The translations under genes were made by a program, and so were the position numbers. A DNA stretch of 64,000 bases from Micrococcus sp023147585 (lineage in GTDB: Bacteria; Actinomycetota; Actinomycetes; Actinomycetales; Micrococcaceae): contig NZ_CP085253.1 of assembly GCF_044872765.1 (NCBI RefSeq), positions 496,001-560,000 on the forward strand. The letters are read 5' to 3'. Shown one piece after another: positions 24,663 to 34,995 of this stretch. The notes beneath the pieces were generated by a model. That model searched no databases and was not told the DNA's origin. It was given only the letters and a program-made list of their open reading frames with translations. Numbering within the stretch: position 1 is the first letter of the stretch; the number at the start of each line of letters is the position of its first letter.

Positions 24663-25799
24663 TCAGGCGCGCAGCGACCGGCCGAGACCGGCGGTGATCC
24701 GACCGGCCCAGAACGGCCCCTCGTAGAGGAACGCGGTGTAGCCCTGCACGAGCTGCGCCCCGGCGTCCAGGCGTTCGAGGACGTCGTCGGCGTCGGTCAC
24801 GCCGCCCACGCTGATGACCGCCGTCTCCGCGGGCAGGGCTGCGCGCAGGACCCGCAACACCTCGAGGGAGCGCGCCGTGAGCGGGGCCCCGGAGAGTCCG
24901 CCCGCCCCGAGCGACTCCACGTGCGCCGCGTCCGCGGTGAGTCCCTCGCGCGTGATCGTGGTGTTGGTGGCGATCACGCCGTCGAGGCCCAGCCGGGCGG
25001 CCATGGCGGCCACCTCGCGCACGTCCTCGTCGGCGAGGTCCGGGGCGATCTTCACGGCGAGCGGCACGCGGCGCCCGGCGACGGCGCGGTCCGCCTCGTC
25101 CCGCACGGCGGCCAGCAGCGGCTCGAGCGCCGAGATCTCCTGGAGCTGCCGCAGGCCGGGTGTGTTGGGCGAGGAGACGTTCACCGCGAGGTAGTCCGCA
25201 TGGGGGGCGAGCAGCCGCGTGGAGGCACGGTAGTCCTCAGCGGCGTCCTCGAGCGGCACCACCTTGGACTTGCCGATGTTCACGCCCAGGACGGGGCGCG
25301 CCTGGCCGAAGCGGCGCTCCAGCGTGGCCCGCGTGCGCGCGAGGCGGGGCGCGACGGCGGCCGCGCCGTCGTTGTTGAACCCCATGCGGTTCACGAGCGC
25401 CCGGTCCTCGGGCAGGCGGAAGAGGCGGGGACGGGGATTGCCCGGCTGCGGCTGCGCCGTGATGGTGCCGACCTCGACGTGGCCGAAGCCGAGGTCCGCG
25501 AGGGCCGCCGTGCCCCGCCCCTCCTTGTCGAACCCGGCGGCGAGGCCGAAGGGCGTGGGGAACCGCAGCCCCATGACGGTGCGGGCGAGCAGCGGATCCG
25601 GCCGGAACGCGGAGCGGAGGGCGGCCGAAGCACCGGTCCGCTCGGCGGCGCGGATCGCTTGGAAGCCGCGGTGGTGGGCGTCCTCCGCGTCCATGCCGGC
25701 GAACACGGCGCGGAAGAACGGCGGGTAGAGGCGCGGCGCGCGGGAGGTCAGGAGGGCGTCGATTCCGGTCTTCGGGTCGGGCAGCTGCATGCCGCCCAT
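24663..25799 (-). CDS. pyrD: Quinone-dependent dihydroorotate dehydrogenase
   Basis: 378 residues. An N-terminal membrane-association helix region (LYPPFFRAVFAGMDAEDAHH) precedes a TIM barrel with FMN motifs: PFGLAAGFDKEG, NRMGFNN, GVNIGKSK, NVSSPNTPGLR (the class 2 catalytic Ser) and VISVGGV near the end. It oxidises dihydroorotate to orotate in pyrimidine synthesis and passes electrons to menaquinone. Other pyr genes are not adjacent. Confidence 0.95.
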   Translation of the reverse strand: MGGMQLPDPKTGIDALLTSRAPRLYPPFFRAVFAGMDAEDAHHRGFQAIRAAERTGASAALRSAFRPDPLLARTVMGLRFPTPFGLAAGFDKEGRGTAALADLGFGHVEVGTITAQPQPGNPRPRLFRLPEDRALVNRMGFNNDGAAAVAPRLARTRATLERRFGQARPVLGVNIGKSKVVPLEDAAEDYRASTRLLAPHADYLAVNVSSPNTPGLRQLQEISALEPLLAAVRDEADRAVAGRRVPLAVKIAPDLADEDVREVAAMAARLGLDGVIATNTTITREGLTADAAHVESLGAGGLSGAPLTARSLEVLRVLRAALPAETAVISVGGVTDADDVLERLDAGAQLVQGYTAFLYEGPFWAGRITAGLGRSLRA

Positions 25800-25869
25800 G
25801 ATCGCACGGGCGGCTCCCCCCGGAGCGGCACCGACATCCCCGCCGGCCCCCCCTGCCTAGAGTGGAGCC

Positions 25870-26934
25870 ATGTCCTCCGGCGACCCCGACTCCGCCCCTC
25901 CCACGTCGGACGACGTCGCCCTCCCCGCCGCCGGCCCGGACGCGACCCGCCCGGACGCGGCCCTGCTCGAGGATGCCCCGGGCGGCGGATGGGTGCCGGA
26001 CCTGATGGAGGGCTTCGAACGCCGGACCCTGGGGCTGGAGGTGGACGAACAAGGCCAGAACCTTGTCACAGTGGTCCGCCCGGGGGGCTCTCGGGGGGAC
26101 GGGCGCCGCGCCGTCCTCGCCGTGCACGGCTGGAGCGACTACTTCTACAACGCCCCGCTGGCCCACGCGTTCGAGGAGGCCGGGTACGCCTTCCACGCGG
26201 TGGACCTGCGCCACTACGGCCGATCCCTGCGACCGGGGCAGACCCCCGGCTGGACGGACGACCTCGCCCGCTATGACGCCGACCTCGACGCCGCTCTCGC
26301 GGTGCTCGCCGAGGACCACCCGCTGCCGCCCGTGCTCCTGGCCCACTCCACGGGCGGGCTGATCGCCGCGCTCTGGGCGGACCGGCACCCCGGCCGGGCC
26401 GCCGCCCTCGTGCTCAACAGCCCGTGGCTCGAGATGCAGGGCAGCACGGGCGTGCGCCTCATGGCCAGGGCGGTGGTGGACCCCGTCTCGGCCCTGCAGC
26501 CGTACGCCATGCTCAAGCTCCCCCGAATAGACCACTACTGGCGCACTCTCTCGGACGCGGCGGACGGCGAGTGGGACCTGCATCCGCTCTGGCGGCCCCG
26601 GTGGGCCTTCGACGTGCCGGCCGCCTGGCTGGGCGCCGTCCTCGCCGGCCACCGGACGGTGGCCGCAGGGCTCGACGTCCGGGAGCCGGTCCTCGTGCAC
26701 GTGGCCGGGCGGGGACATCGCGGCACGCGCTACGGGGAGGCCATGCGCTCGGCGGACATCGTGCTCAATCCGGTGAGCATGGCGCGCCGGGCCCTGCGGC
26801 TGGGCGACCGGGTCATGGTGCAGCGCCACCCGGACGCGCTGCACGACGTCTTCGCCTCCCCCGCTCCCGTCCGGCGGGCCGCCGCGGCGGAGACCCTGCG
26901 CTGGCTGTCGGCCTACGCGCCGCCGCGCGCGTGA
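25870..26934 (+). CDS. Alpha/beta hydrolase (serine aminopeptidase S33/lysophospholipase-like)
   Basis: 354 residues. A VLAVHGWSDY oxyanion-hole segment (about 82-91) is followed by the nucleophile elbow AHSTGG (Ser160) and a late His near HDVFASP. The overall layout fits Hydrolase_4 monoacylglycerol-lipase-like enzymes. The substrate cannot be told from sequence. The TAGAGT box 10 bp before the ATG suggests a leaderless transcript. Confidence 0.82.
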   Translation: MSSGDPDSAPPTSDDVALPAAGPDATRPDAALLEDAPGGGWVPDLMEGFERRTLGLEVDEQGQNLVTVVRPGGSRGDGRRAVLAVHGWSDYFYNAPLAHAFEEAGYAFHAVDLRHYGRSLRPGQTPGWTDDLARYDADLDAALAVLAEDHPLPPVLLAHSTGGLIAALWADRHPGRAAALVLNSPWLEMQGSTGVRLMARAVVDPVSALQPYAMLKLPRIDHYWRTLSDAADGEWDLHPLWRPRWAFDVPAAWLGAVLAGHRTVAAGLDVREPVLVHVAGRGHRGTRYGEAMRSADIVLNPVSMARRALRLGDRVMVQRHPDALHDVFASPAPVRRAAAAETLRWLSAYAPPRA

Positions 26935-26944
26935 GGCCCCGGGC

Positions 26945-27766
26945 TCAGCCCGCGCCGGGCGCGTCCACCGCGCCGCCGTACCGCCGGTCGCGTCGGGCGT
27001 AGGCCTCGACGGCGTCCCACAGGGTGCGCCGGTCGACGTCGGGCCAGAGCACGTCCAGGAAGAGCAGCTCGGCGTAGGCCGACTGCCACAGGAGGTAGTT
27101 GGAGAGCCGCTGCTCCCCGGAGGTGCGCAGGAAGAGGTCCACGTCCGGGGTGACGTCGATCCCCCGCTCCCCCGCGCGGTAGGCCCGGTCGAGCCAGCGC
27201 GTGATGGTGTCCTCGCGGATGTCGCCGGGGCGCATCCGGCCAGCGGCGACCTCCTCGGCCAGGGCCTGGACGGCGTCGGTGATCTCCGCGCGTGAGCCGT
27301 AGTTGACGCACATGTGCAGCGTGGTGCCCGTGTTGTGCCGCGTGAGCTCCTCGGCCTCGCGCAGCTCCTTGATCACGGAGGTCCACAGCCGTGGCGCACG
27401 TCCGTTCCACCGGATCCGCACGTTCCATGAGTGCAGCGTGTCCCGCTGCCGACGCAGCACGTCCCGCGAGAACCCCATGAGGAAGCGCACCTCGTCCGGG
27501 GAGCGCTTCCAGTTCTCGGTGGAGAACGCATAGGCGGAGACGTGGCCGATCCCGAGGTTCACAGCCCCGGCGACGACGTCGAGCAACGCCGCCTCGCCGG
27601 CGCGGTGGCCATCGGTGCGCGGCAGGCCGCGCTGATTGGCCCAGCGACCGTTGCCGTCCATCACGATCGCCACGTGGCGCGGGATGAAGCGCGGGTCGAT
27701 CCGCGGGGCCGTGGCGCCCGACGGATGCGGCGGGGGCGTGAGGCAGGGGCTGGGCGGGACGGTCAT
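26945..27766 (-). CDS. uppS: Isoprenyl transferase (undecaprenyl diphosphate synthase type)
   Basis: 273 residues from the ATG at 27766, which overlaps the recO stop by four bases. Cis-prenyltransferase motifs: IVMDGNGRWA (catalytic Asp37), GHRAGE, YAFSTENWKRS, then DLFLRTSGEQRLSNYLLWQSAY and ELLFLDVLWPD. It extends prenyl diphosphates for the lipid carrier used in peptidoglycan synthesis. recO-uppS coupling is conserved in actinobacteria. Confidence 0.95.
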   Translation of the reverse strand: MTVPPSPCLTPPPHPSGATAPRIDPRFIPRHVAIVMDGNGRWANQRGLPRTDGHRAGEAALLDVVAGAVNLGIGHVSAYAFSTENWKRSPDEVRFLMGFSRDVLRRQRDTLHSWNVRIRWNGRAPRLWTSVIKELREAEELTRHNTGTTLHMCVNYGSRAEITDAVQALAEEVAAGRMRPGDIREDTITRWLDRAYRAGERGIDVTPDVDLFLRTSGEQRLSNYLLWQSAYAELLFLDVLWPDVDRRTLWDAVEAYARRDRRYGGAVDAPGAG

Positions 27767-28602
27767 GCGCTCCTCTCGGCGGGAGGCCGGGCGGGACGGG
27801 GCGGCGTCGGGCCCGTGATGCCCTGGTCCAGGACGGACAGGGAGACGAGCCGCCGCTCGGCGTGGTACTGCAGGTAAGCGGACACGATACCGGCCGCCTC
27901 CCGCTGCGCGGCCTCCCTCGCGGCGTCCACGACGTCCCAGTCCCCCTGCGCGAGCGCGCCGAGCAGGGCCAGCGTCTCCGGAGCCGGGTGGGAGGAGCCG
28001 GGAGGCCGGCAGTGCAGGCACACCGCCCCGCCGAGGCCGACGTTCACCGCGGCGTGGGGGCCGGGCCGGCCGCAGCGCGCGCACGCCGAGAACGACGGCG
28101 CCCAGCCGGCTTGGGCGAGGGACCGCAGCACGAACGAGTGGAGGATCATCCGCGGGGCGTGGGCCCGGCGTGCCAGCGCCGCCACGGCCCCGTGGAAGAG
28201 GCGGTACTGGGCCGCCCGCCCGACGTCGTCGACCGCGGCGACCCGCTGGACCGTCTCAGCGAGCGCGGCGGCGGCGGTGAAGGCGTCGTAGTCCGCGGCG
28301 AGCGCGCTGCCGTAGGGGTGGAGCAGCTGCGCCTGTGTGATCGTCTGCAGCTCGCCCCGGCCGCGCGCCACCTGGAGGGTGGAGTGCATGAAGGGCTCCA
28401 CCACGGAGCCGAAGCGCGACGACGCCTTCCGCACGCCCTTGGCGACGGCGCGCACGATCCCGTGCTCGGGGGTGAGGGCCTCGACGATCCGGTCGGCCTC
28501 CCCCAGGTCCCGGGTGCGCAGCACGATGGCCTCGGTGCGATACGAGTTCGCCGCGAAGCCGCCGTGCCGCGCCCCCGAGGAGCGCCGGGTGGAGCCGGTC
28601 AC
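27763..28602 (-). CDS. recO: DNA repair protein RecO
   Basis: 279 residues with an N-terminal OB fold (YRTEAIVLRTRDLGEADRIVEALT) and a C-terminal zinc finger (CARCGRPG...CLHC). RecO loads RecA onto SSB-coated single-stranded DNA with RecF and RecR. It stops four bases inside uppS. The leuA stop lies 7 bp upstream of its start. Confidence 0.93.
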   Translation of the reverse strand: MTGSTRRSSGARHGGFAANSYRTEAIVLRTRDLGEADRIVEALTPEHGIVRAVAKGVRKASSRFGSVVEPFMHSTLQVARGRGELQTITQAQLLHPYGSALAADYDAFTAAAALAETVQRVAAVDDVGRAAQYRLFHGAVAALARRAHAPRMILHSFVLRSLAQAGWAPSFSACARCGRPGPHAAVNVGLGGAVCLHCRPPGSSHPAPETLALLGALAQGDWDVVDAAREAAQREAAGIVSAYLQYHAERRLVSLSVLDQGITGPTPPRPARPPAERSA

Positions 28603-28609
28603 CCGACCA

Positions 28610-30340
28610 TCATGCCCGCATGGCGCGGTTGACCGCCGAGACGAGGGCCTTGAGGGAGGCCGTCGTCGTGTTGTGGTCCAGGCCGACGCCCCACAGGACG
28701 CGGTCGCCGACCGCCGCCTCGACGTACGCGGCGGCCATGGCGGAACCGCCTTCGGAGAGGGCGTGCTCGGTGTAGTCGAGCACCCGGACGTCCGTGCCGT
28801 CCTGGGCGAGGATGGCGAGGAAGGCGTCGATCGGGCCGTTGCCCGTGGCAGTGCGGGTCTCCACCCGGCCGTCGACGGCGAGCTCGACGGTCATGCGGAA
28901 GCCGCCGTCCTCGTCCGAGGCGGACTCCACGGAGCCGATCCGGTAGCGGCCCCAGCGGTCCGCGGCGTCCTCGGCGGGCAGGTACTCGTCCTGGAAGACC
29001 TTCCAGAGGTCGGCGCCCGAGACCTCGCCGCCCTGGGCGTCGGCGAGCTCCTGGATGACGTGGGAGAACTCGATCTGCGCCCGGCGCGGCAGGTCCAGCT
29101 TGTGCTCGGACTTGAGCAGGTAGGCCACGCCGCCCTTGCCGGACTGCGAGTTCACGCGGATCACGGCCTCGTAGGAGCGGCCGATGTCCCGCGGGTCGAT
29201 CGGCAGGTACGGGACGCCCCACTCGAGCTCGTCCACGTGGGTCCCGGCCTCGGCGGCGCGGCGCTCCATGTCCTCGAAGCCCTTCTTGATGGCGTCCTGG
29301 TGGGAGCCGGAGAAGGCGGTGAACACGAGGTCGCCGCCCCAGGGGGCACGCTCGGGGACGGGGAGCTGGTTGCAGTACTCCACGGTGCGGCGGACGTGGT
29401 CCATGTCCGAGAAGTCGATCATCGGGTCGATCCCCTGGGAGAAGAGGTTCATGCCCAGGGTCACGAGGTCCACGTTGCCCGTGCGCTCGCCGTTGCCGAA
29501 GAGGCAGCCCTCGATCCGGTCCGCGCCGGCCAGGTAGCCCAGCTCGGCGGCGGCGACGCCGGTTCCGCGGTCGTTGTGGGGGTGCAGGGAGAGGATGACG
29601 GCGTCCCGGTGCTCGAGATTCCGGTGCATCCACTCGATGGAGTCCGCGTACACGTTGGGGGTGGCCATCTCCACGGTGGCGGGCAGGTTGAGGATCATCT
29701 TGCGATCCGTGGACACCTCGAGGACGGTGGCGACCTCGTCCGAGATGCGCCGGGCGAACTCCAGCTCGGTGCCCGTGTACGACTCCGGCGAGTACTCGTA
29801 GGTGATCTCGGTGCCGGAGAGCTGCTCCTCGAACTTCTTCACCAGGCGGGCGCCGGAGGTGGCGATGTCCACGATGCCGTCCTCGTCCTGGCGGAAGACG
29901 ACGCGCCGCTGCAGCACGGAGGTGGAGTTGTAGAGGTGCACGATGGCCCGGTCGGCACCTTCGAGCGACTCGAAGGTGCGCTCGATCAGGTGCTCGCGGG
30001 CCTGCGTGAGGACCTGGATGGTGACGTCATCCGGGATGTGGTCGCCCTCGATCAGGCGGCGCACGAAGTCGTAGTCGGTCTGGGACGCGGAGGGGAAGCC
30101 GACCTCGATCTCCTTGTAGCCCATCTGCACGAGAAGCTGGAACATCCGCAGCTTGCGGTCCGGGCCCATGGGGTCGATGAGCGCCTGGTTGCCGTCACGC
30201 AGGTCCACGGCGCACCAGCGGGGCGCCTCGGTGATGACCTTGTCCGGCCACGTGCGGTCCGGCAGGTGCACCTGGATCTGCTCGTGGTACGGCACGTACT
30301 TGCCGTGCTTCATGCCCGAGGGCTGCTGCAGATTGCGCAT
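28610..30340 (-). CDS. leuA: 2-isopropylmalate synthase
   Basis: 576 residues, the long actinobacterial form. The catalytic TIM barrel begins with WCAVDLRDGNQALIDP, has SLHPHNDRGTG and NGERTGNVDLV metal-binding motifs, and ends in the leucine-sensing regulatory domain (about 440-576). It catalyses the first committed step of leucine synthesis. The 145-bp region upstream shows no leucine-rich leader peptide. Confidence 0.96.
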   Translation of the reverse strand: MRNLQQPSGMKHGKYVPYHEQIQVHLPDRTWPDKVITEAPRWCAVDLRDGNQALIDPMGPDRKLRMFQLLVQMGYKEIEVGFPSASQTDYDFVRRLIEGDHIPDDVTIQVLTQAREHLIERTFESLEGADRAIVHLYNSTSVLQRRVVFRQDEDGIVDIATSGARLVKKFEEQLSGTEITYEYSPESYTGTELEFARRISDEVATVLEVSTDRKMILNLPATVEMATPNVYADSIEWMHRNLEHRDAVILSLHPHNDRGTGVAAAELGYLAGADRIEGCLFGNGERTGNVDLVTLGMNLFSQGIDPMIDFSDMDHVRRTVEYCNQLPVPERAPWGGDLVFTAFSGSHQDAIKKGFEDMERRAAEAGTHVDELEWGVPYLPIDPRDIGRSYEAVIRVNSQSGKGGVAYLLKSEHKLDLPRRAQIEFSHVIQELADAQGGEVSGADLWKVFQDEYLPAEDAADRWGRYRIGSVESASDEDGGFRMTVELAVDGRVETRTATGNGPIDAFLAILAQDGTDVRVLDYTEHALSEGGSAMAAAYVEAAVGDRVLWGVGLDHNTTTASLKALVSAVNRAMRA

Positions 30341-30485
30341 GGGCGCGTCACCTCTTCCTGTGCGACGGCGGGGATGGAGCCGCCGACGCGTCGACTGTCC
30401 GGGCCGGGGTGTCCAGGATGGACCGGGCTTCTCTCCTATTCCATACCCTCCCGACGCGCGGGGCGGTCAGGTGACCCGATGCGTC

Positions 30486-30878
30486 TCACCTGGTGGGCGC
30501 GGAGGATACGACACCGGTTGCAGACCTCCCGCCATTGATGGCGATGCTTCCCACGGTCATGTTGTAGGACCGCGCGACATCGCTCGGGGCCGAGGGGTTC
30601 CCGTAGGTCTGCCCATTCACGACGCCCTGGGTGGTCACCGTGACGGTATAGGTCTGCCCGGTTGACGAGGTGGCGCGGAACGTGGCCTTTGTGCCGGCGG
30701 TGGAGATCAGGCTCGTCTGGGTGGGCACCGCGTTCGTGCACGCGGTGCCGGAGATCGCGTACGAAGGCGCCGCGGCAACCATGCCCACCGCTGGCGAGGA
30801 CCAGGCCAGTCCCTTGGTCACGTTGCGACGGGAGACGGGGGCTGCGGACAGGGTGTGGGTGCTCTCAGCAGAAGCCAT
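30486..30878 (-). CDS. Small secreted protein with a Tat-like signal
   Basis: 130 residues from the ATG at 30878. The N-terminus has SRRN followed by GLAWSSPAVGMVAAAPSYA, a twin-arginine-style export signal. The remaining roughly 90 residues are Thr/Ser/Val-rich, of predicted beta structure, with no domain I recognise (Ig-like surface proteins are the closest impression). It sits between era and leuA, which are usually adjacent in relatives. The longer upstream frame is not needed. Confidence 0.6.
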   Translation of the reverse strand: MASAESTHTLSAAPVSRRNVTKGLAWSSPAVGMVAAAPSYAISGTACTNAVPTQTSLISTAGTKATFRATSSTGQTYTVTVTTQGVVNGQTYGNPSAPSDVARSYNMTVGSIAINGGRSATGVVSSAPTR

Positions 30879-31048
30879 GGGGTCCTCTGGTCGACGACGC
30901 CATCGGGACTGGGCTGAGAGCTCGATGCCCCACGGACCCACGCCACGCACAGGAGCACGACGATGAGAAGGCGGGACGCCTCGGTGGATTGTTGAACAAC
31001 CACGGTACTGCCAGCGGGTAACCCACCCCCAACGGCAGTCTGTGACTG

Positions 31049-32011
31049 TCACATGCCCAGACGATGAAGATGCTTGGGATCCCTCTGCCAGTCCTTCGCG
31101 ACCTTCACCCTCAGGTCCAGATGCACCGGCGTGCCCAGCATCTTCTCGATCCCCTTGCGGGCGTCGGAGCCGATCTGCCGCAGCCGGGAGCCGCCCTTGC
31201 CGATGATGATCCCCTTCTGCGAGTCGCGCTCCACGTACACGTTCGCGTAGACGTCCAACAGTGGCCGGTCCGCCGGCCGCCCCTCGCGGGGGTTCATCTC
31301 CTCCACCACCACGGCCACCGAGTGCGGCAGTTCGTCCCGGACGTCCTCCAGGGCCGCCTCGCGGATCAGCTCGGCCACCATGATCACCTCGGGCTCGTCC
31401 GTCAGCTCGCCGTCGGGGTACAGCGGCGGCCCCTCGGGCAGCAGCTCCGCCAGGACGGTCTCCACGTCCTCCACCTGGCGGCCCGCCACCGCGGAGACCG
31501 GCACCACCGCGGCGAAGCCCTTCCCGCCGTTCTCCGGGCCGAGCACCTCGTCGCCCAGCGCGGTGACGGCCAGCAGCTGCTCGGCCACCTGCGCCGGGTC
31601 GGCCTTGTCCGTCTTCGTCACGATCGCCACGACGGGGGTGCGGCGCAGGGCGGCCAGCTGCTGGGCGATGAAGCGGTCCCCCGGGCCGATCTTCTCGTCG
31701 GCGGGCAGGCAGAAGCCCACCACGTCCACCTCGGAGAGCGTCTCCTGCACCAGGGCGTTGAGCCGCTCGCCCAGCAGGGTCCGAGGGCGGTGCAGGCCGG
31801 GGGTGTCCACCAACACGAGCTGGAAGTCCGGCCGGTGCACGATCCCGCGGATGGTGTGCCGCGTCGTCTGCGGCTTGGAGGAGGTGATGGCCACCTTCTC
31901 CCCCACGAGCGCGTTGGTGAGCGTGGACTTGCCGGCGTTCGGCCGCCCCACGAGGCAGGCGAAGCCGGAGCGGTGGCCCTCCGGGACGAGCGGGGGCAGC
32001 AGGGAGGTCAT
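31049..32011 (-). CDS. era: GTPase Era
   Basis: 320 residues. The GTPase domain has GRPNAGKST (P-loop), DTPGLH and TKTD; the C-terminal KH domain has IGKGGSRLRQIGSDARK. Era binds the 3' end of 16S rRNA during 30S assembly. ATG 32011 is preferred to an upstream ATG because it directly precedes the family N-terminus. Confidence 0.95.
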   Translation of the reverse strand: MTSLLPPLVPEGHRSGFACLVGRPNAGKSTLTNALVGEKVAITSSKPQTTRHTIRGIVHRPDFQLVLVDTPGLHRPRTLLGERLNALVQETLSEVDVVGFCLPADEKIGPGDRFIAQQLAALRRTPVVAIVTKTDKADPAQVAEQLLAVTALGDEVLGPENGGKGFAAVVPVSAVAGRQVEDVETVLAELLPEGPPLYPDGELTDEPEVIMVAELIREAALEDVRDELPHSVAVVVEEMNPREGRPADRPLLDVYANVYVERDSQKGIIIGKGGSRLRQIGSDARKGIEKMLGTPVHLDLRVKVAKDWQRDPKHLHRLGM

Positions 32012-32083
32012 GGGGATCCTTCGGGTCGGGCCGCGCGGTCGCCCGGCCATGGCGCTCGGCCCCGTCACGCGAGGCCGAGGGGT

Positions 32084-33418
32084 TCAGTGGGCGGTAGGGT
32101 CCACCGCGGTGGAGCCGTGCGGCTCCTCGTCACGGCGACGTACACGCGGGGGGCGGTCCTCGGTCTCGATCACGCGCAGCCGGTCCACGCGGTTGCGGCG
32201 CGGCTCGAGCGCGGCGGCGACGATGACGAGACCCTGGACGGTGACCTGGGAGCCGCGGATCGGCACGCGGCCGAGCTCCTTGGCCAGGAGGCCGCCCACG
32301 GTGTCGACGTCGTCGTCCTCGTGATCCTCCGGCTCGGGGAGGTCGAACTCCTCGCGGAAGTCCCCGATGCCCATGCGGGCGTCCACCGAGTACACGCCGG
32401 GCTCGATCACCTCGACCTCGGGGCGGTCCGGGAGGTCGTCCTCGTCGTAGATCTCGCCGACGATCTCCTCGATGAGGTCCTCCAGGGTCACGAGCCCGGC
32501 GGTGCCGCCGTACTCGTCCACCACGATGGCCACATGTGTCGACTCGCGCTGCAGCTCTTGCAGCAGGCCGGCCACCGACTTGGAGTCCGGGACGAAGCGC
32601 ACGTCCCGCATCCATCTGGTCACGGGATCGCCCGAGGCCGCGCCCTCGTGGTGGAGGGCCCGGGTGACGTCCTTGAGGTAGAGCATGCCCCGCACGTCGT
32701 CGGCGTCCTCGCCGATCACCGGCACGCGGGAGCAGCCCGAGCGCAGGAAGAGGTCCATGGACTGGGCGAGGGTGTGGTCGTCGTCGATCGTGACGACGTC
32801 GGTGCGCGGCACCATGACGGAGCGGACGATGGTGTCGTTCATGGAGAACACGGACTGGATGAGCTCGGCCTCGGAGTCGGCCAGCACGTCCGCGTCGTGA
32901 GCGCGCGCCACGACTTCCCGGAGGTGACGCTCCTCGAAGTCGTCCTCCTCGTTCACCTCGTCGTCCCCCCGGCGGCGGTCCTGGCCGAGCCGCGTGCCGA
33001 TCGGACCGAGGGCGCGCCGCAGACCCCACACGAGGCCTGCGGTACGGCGGGCGACGGCGGTCTCGTTGCGGGAGCCGATCGGCCGCGGGCTCCACACGCC
33101 CAGCAGGGCGGCCGTCGCCACGAGCACGAGGGCGGCCACCCCGACGGCGGCCCACACGCCCTCCAGCACCCACACGGCAGCGGCCGTCAGGCACACGGCG
33201 CCGAGCGCCTCGGTGATGAACCGCCACACGCGCAGGGCGCCGAGGTGCGCGTCCCGTTCCGCCGTCACCTCGAGGATGCGGGACCCGGGATGCTCGCGGA
33301 GGACCTCCTCGGCCTCGCGGCGCGAGATGTACGTGAGGGCGGAGTCGGCGAGGGCGAGCACCCACGTGAAGGCGATGAAGACGACGAAGAGCGCGGCGAG
33401 TGCGACGGGGGTGAACAT
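32084..33418 (-). CDS. CNNM/CorC-type transmembrane CBS protein (hemolysin family)
   Basis: 444 residues. A partial DUF21/CNNM membrane domain (about 1-110) is followed by a tandem CBS pair (VMVPRTDVVTIDDDHT... to DEYGGTAGLVTLEDLIEEIVGEI) and a C-terminal CorC_HlyC domain. Members are linked to Mg2+/Co2+ efflux; the name hemolysin is historical. It lies 12 bp after ybeY in the conserved era cluster. Confidence 0.9.
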   Translation of the reverse strand: MFTPVALAALFVVFIAFTWVLALADSALTYISRREAEEVLREHPGSRILEVTAERDAHLGALRVWRFITEALGAVCLTAAAVWVLEGVWAAVGVAALVLVATAALLGVWSPRPIGSRNETAVARRTAGLVWGLRRALGPIGTRLGQDRRRGDDEVNEEDDFEERHLREVVARAHDADVLADSEAELIQSVFSMNDTIVRSVMVPRTDVVTIDDDHTLAQSMDLFLRSGCSRVPVIGEDADDVRGMLYLKDVTRALHHEGAASGDPVTRWMRDVRFVPDSKSVAGLLQELQRESTHVAIVVDEYGGTAGLVTLEDLIEEIVGEIYDEDDLPDRPEVEVIEPGVYSVDARMGIGDFREEFDLPEPEDHEDDDVDTVGGLLAKELGRVPIRGSQVTVQGLVIVAAALEPRRNRVDRLRVIETEDRPPRVRRRDEEPHGSTAVDPTAH

Positions 33419-33429
33419 GGCGGGCGGGA

Positions 33430-33892
33430 TCAGTCCTCGATGGTGGGGGCCGGGGCGGGGCGGCCGAGGAACTCGCTCACGAGCCGGTCCTGGAGCTCGA
33501 ACATCTCGACGCGGTCCTCCTCGTCCATGTGGTCGTAGCCCAGCAGGTGGAGCATGCCGTGCGTCAGCAGCAGCATCAGCTCGTCGTCGCGGGTGTGCCC
33601 GCCGCGCGCGGCCTGCTCGGCTGCCACCTCGGGGCACAGCACGACGTCGCCGAGCACGCCCTCGCTCGGCGCCTCGGGGGCGCCGGGGGTGATCTCGTCC
33701 ATCGGCAGGCTCATGACGTCCGTGGGCCCGGGCAGGTCCATCCACTCCTCGTGGAGCTGGGCCATCCGGTCCGCGTCCACCACGGTCACGGCGGTCTCGG
33801 CCAGCTCGTGGACGTGCAGCCGGGCGTAGACGTGGCGGGCCATGCCCAGCAGGTCCCGCTCCGGGACGTCGATCCCGGACTCGTTGACGATC

Positions 33893-33903
<11 letters not shown>
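33430..33903 (-). CDS. ybeY: Endoribonuclease YbeY (rRNA maturation factor)
   Basis: 157 residues from GTG 33903, which overlaps the phoH end by 11 bp. The zinc-binding motif HGMLHLLGYDH is intact. YbeY is needed for 16S rRNA 3'-end processing and ribosome quality control. The alternative start far upstream would cover phoH and is rejected. Confidence 0.94.
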
Positions 33904-34915
<1,012 letters not shown>

Positions 34916-34995
34916 GAGGGGCGGATCACCTGTTCGGTCGGGGGCGGGATGCTCGGGTCCAGTCTAGGCGGACGGCCGGGCGCGGGACGGGCCCC

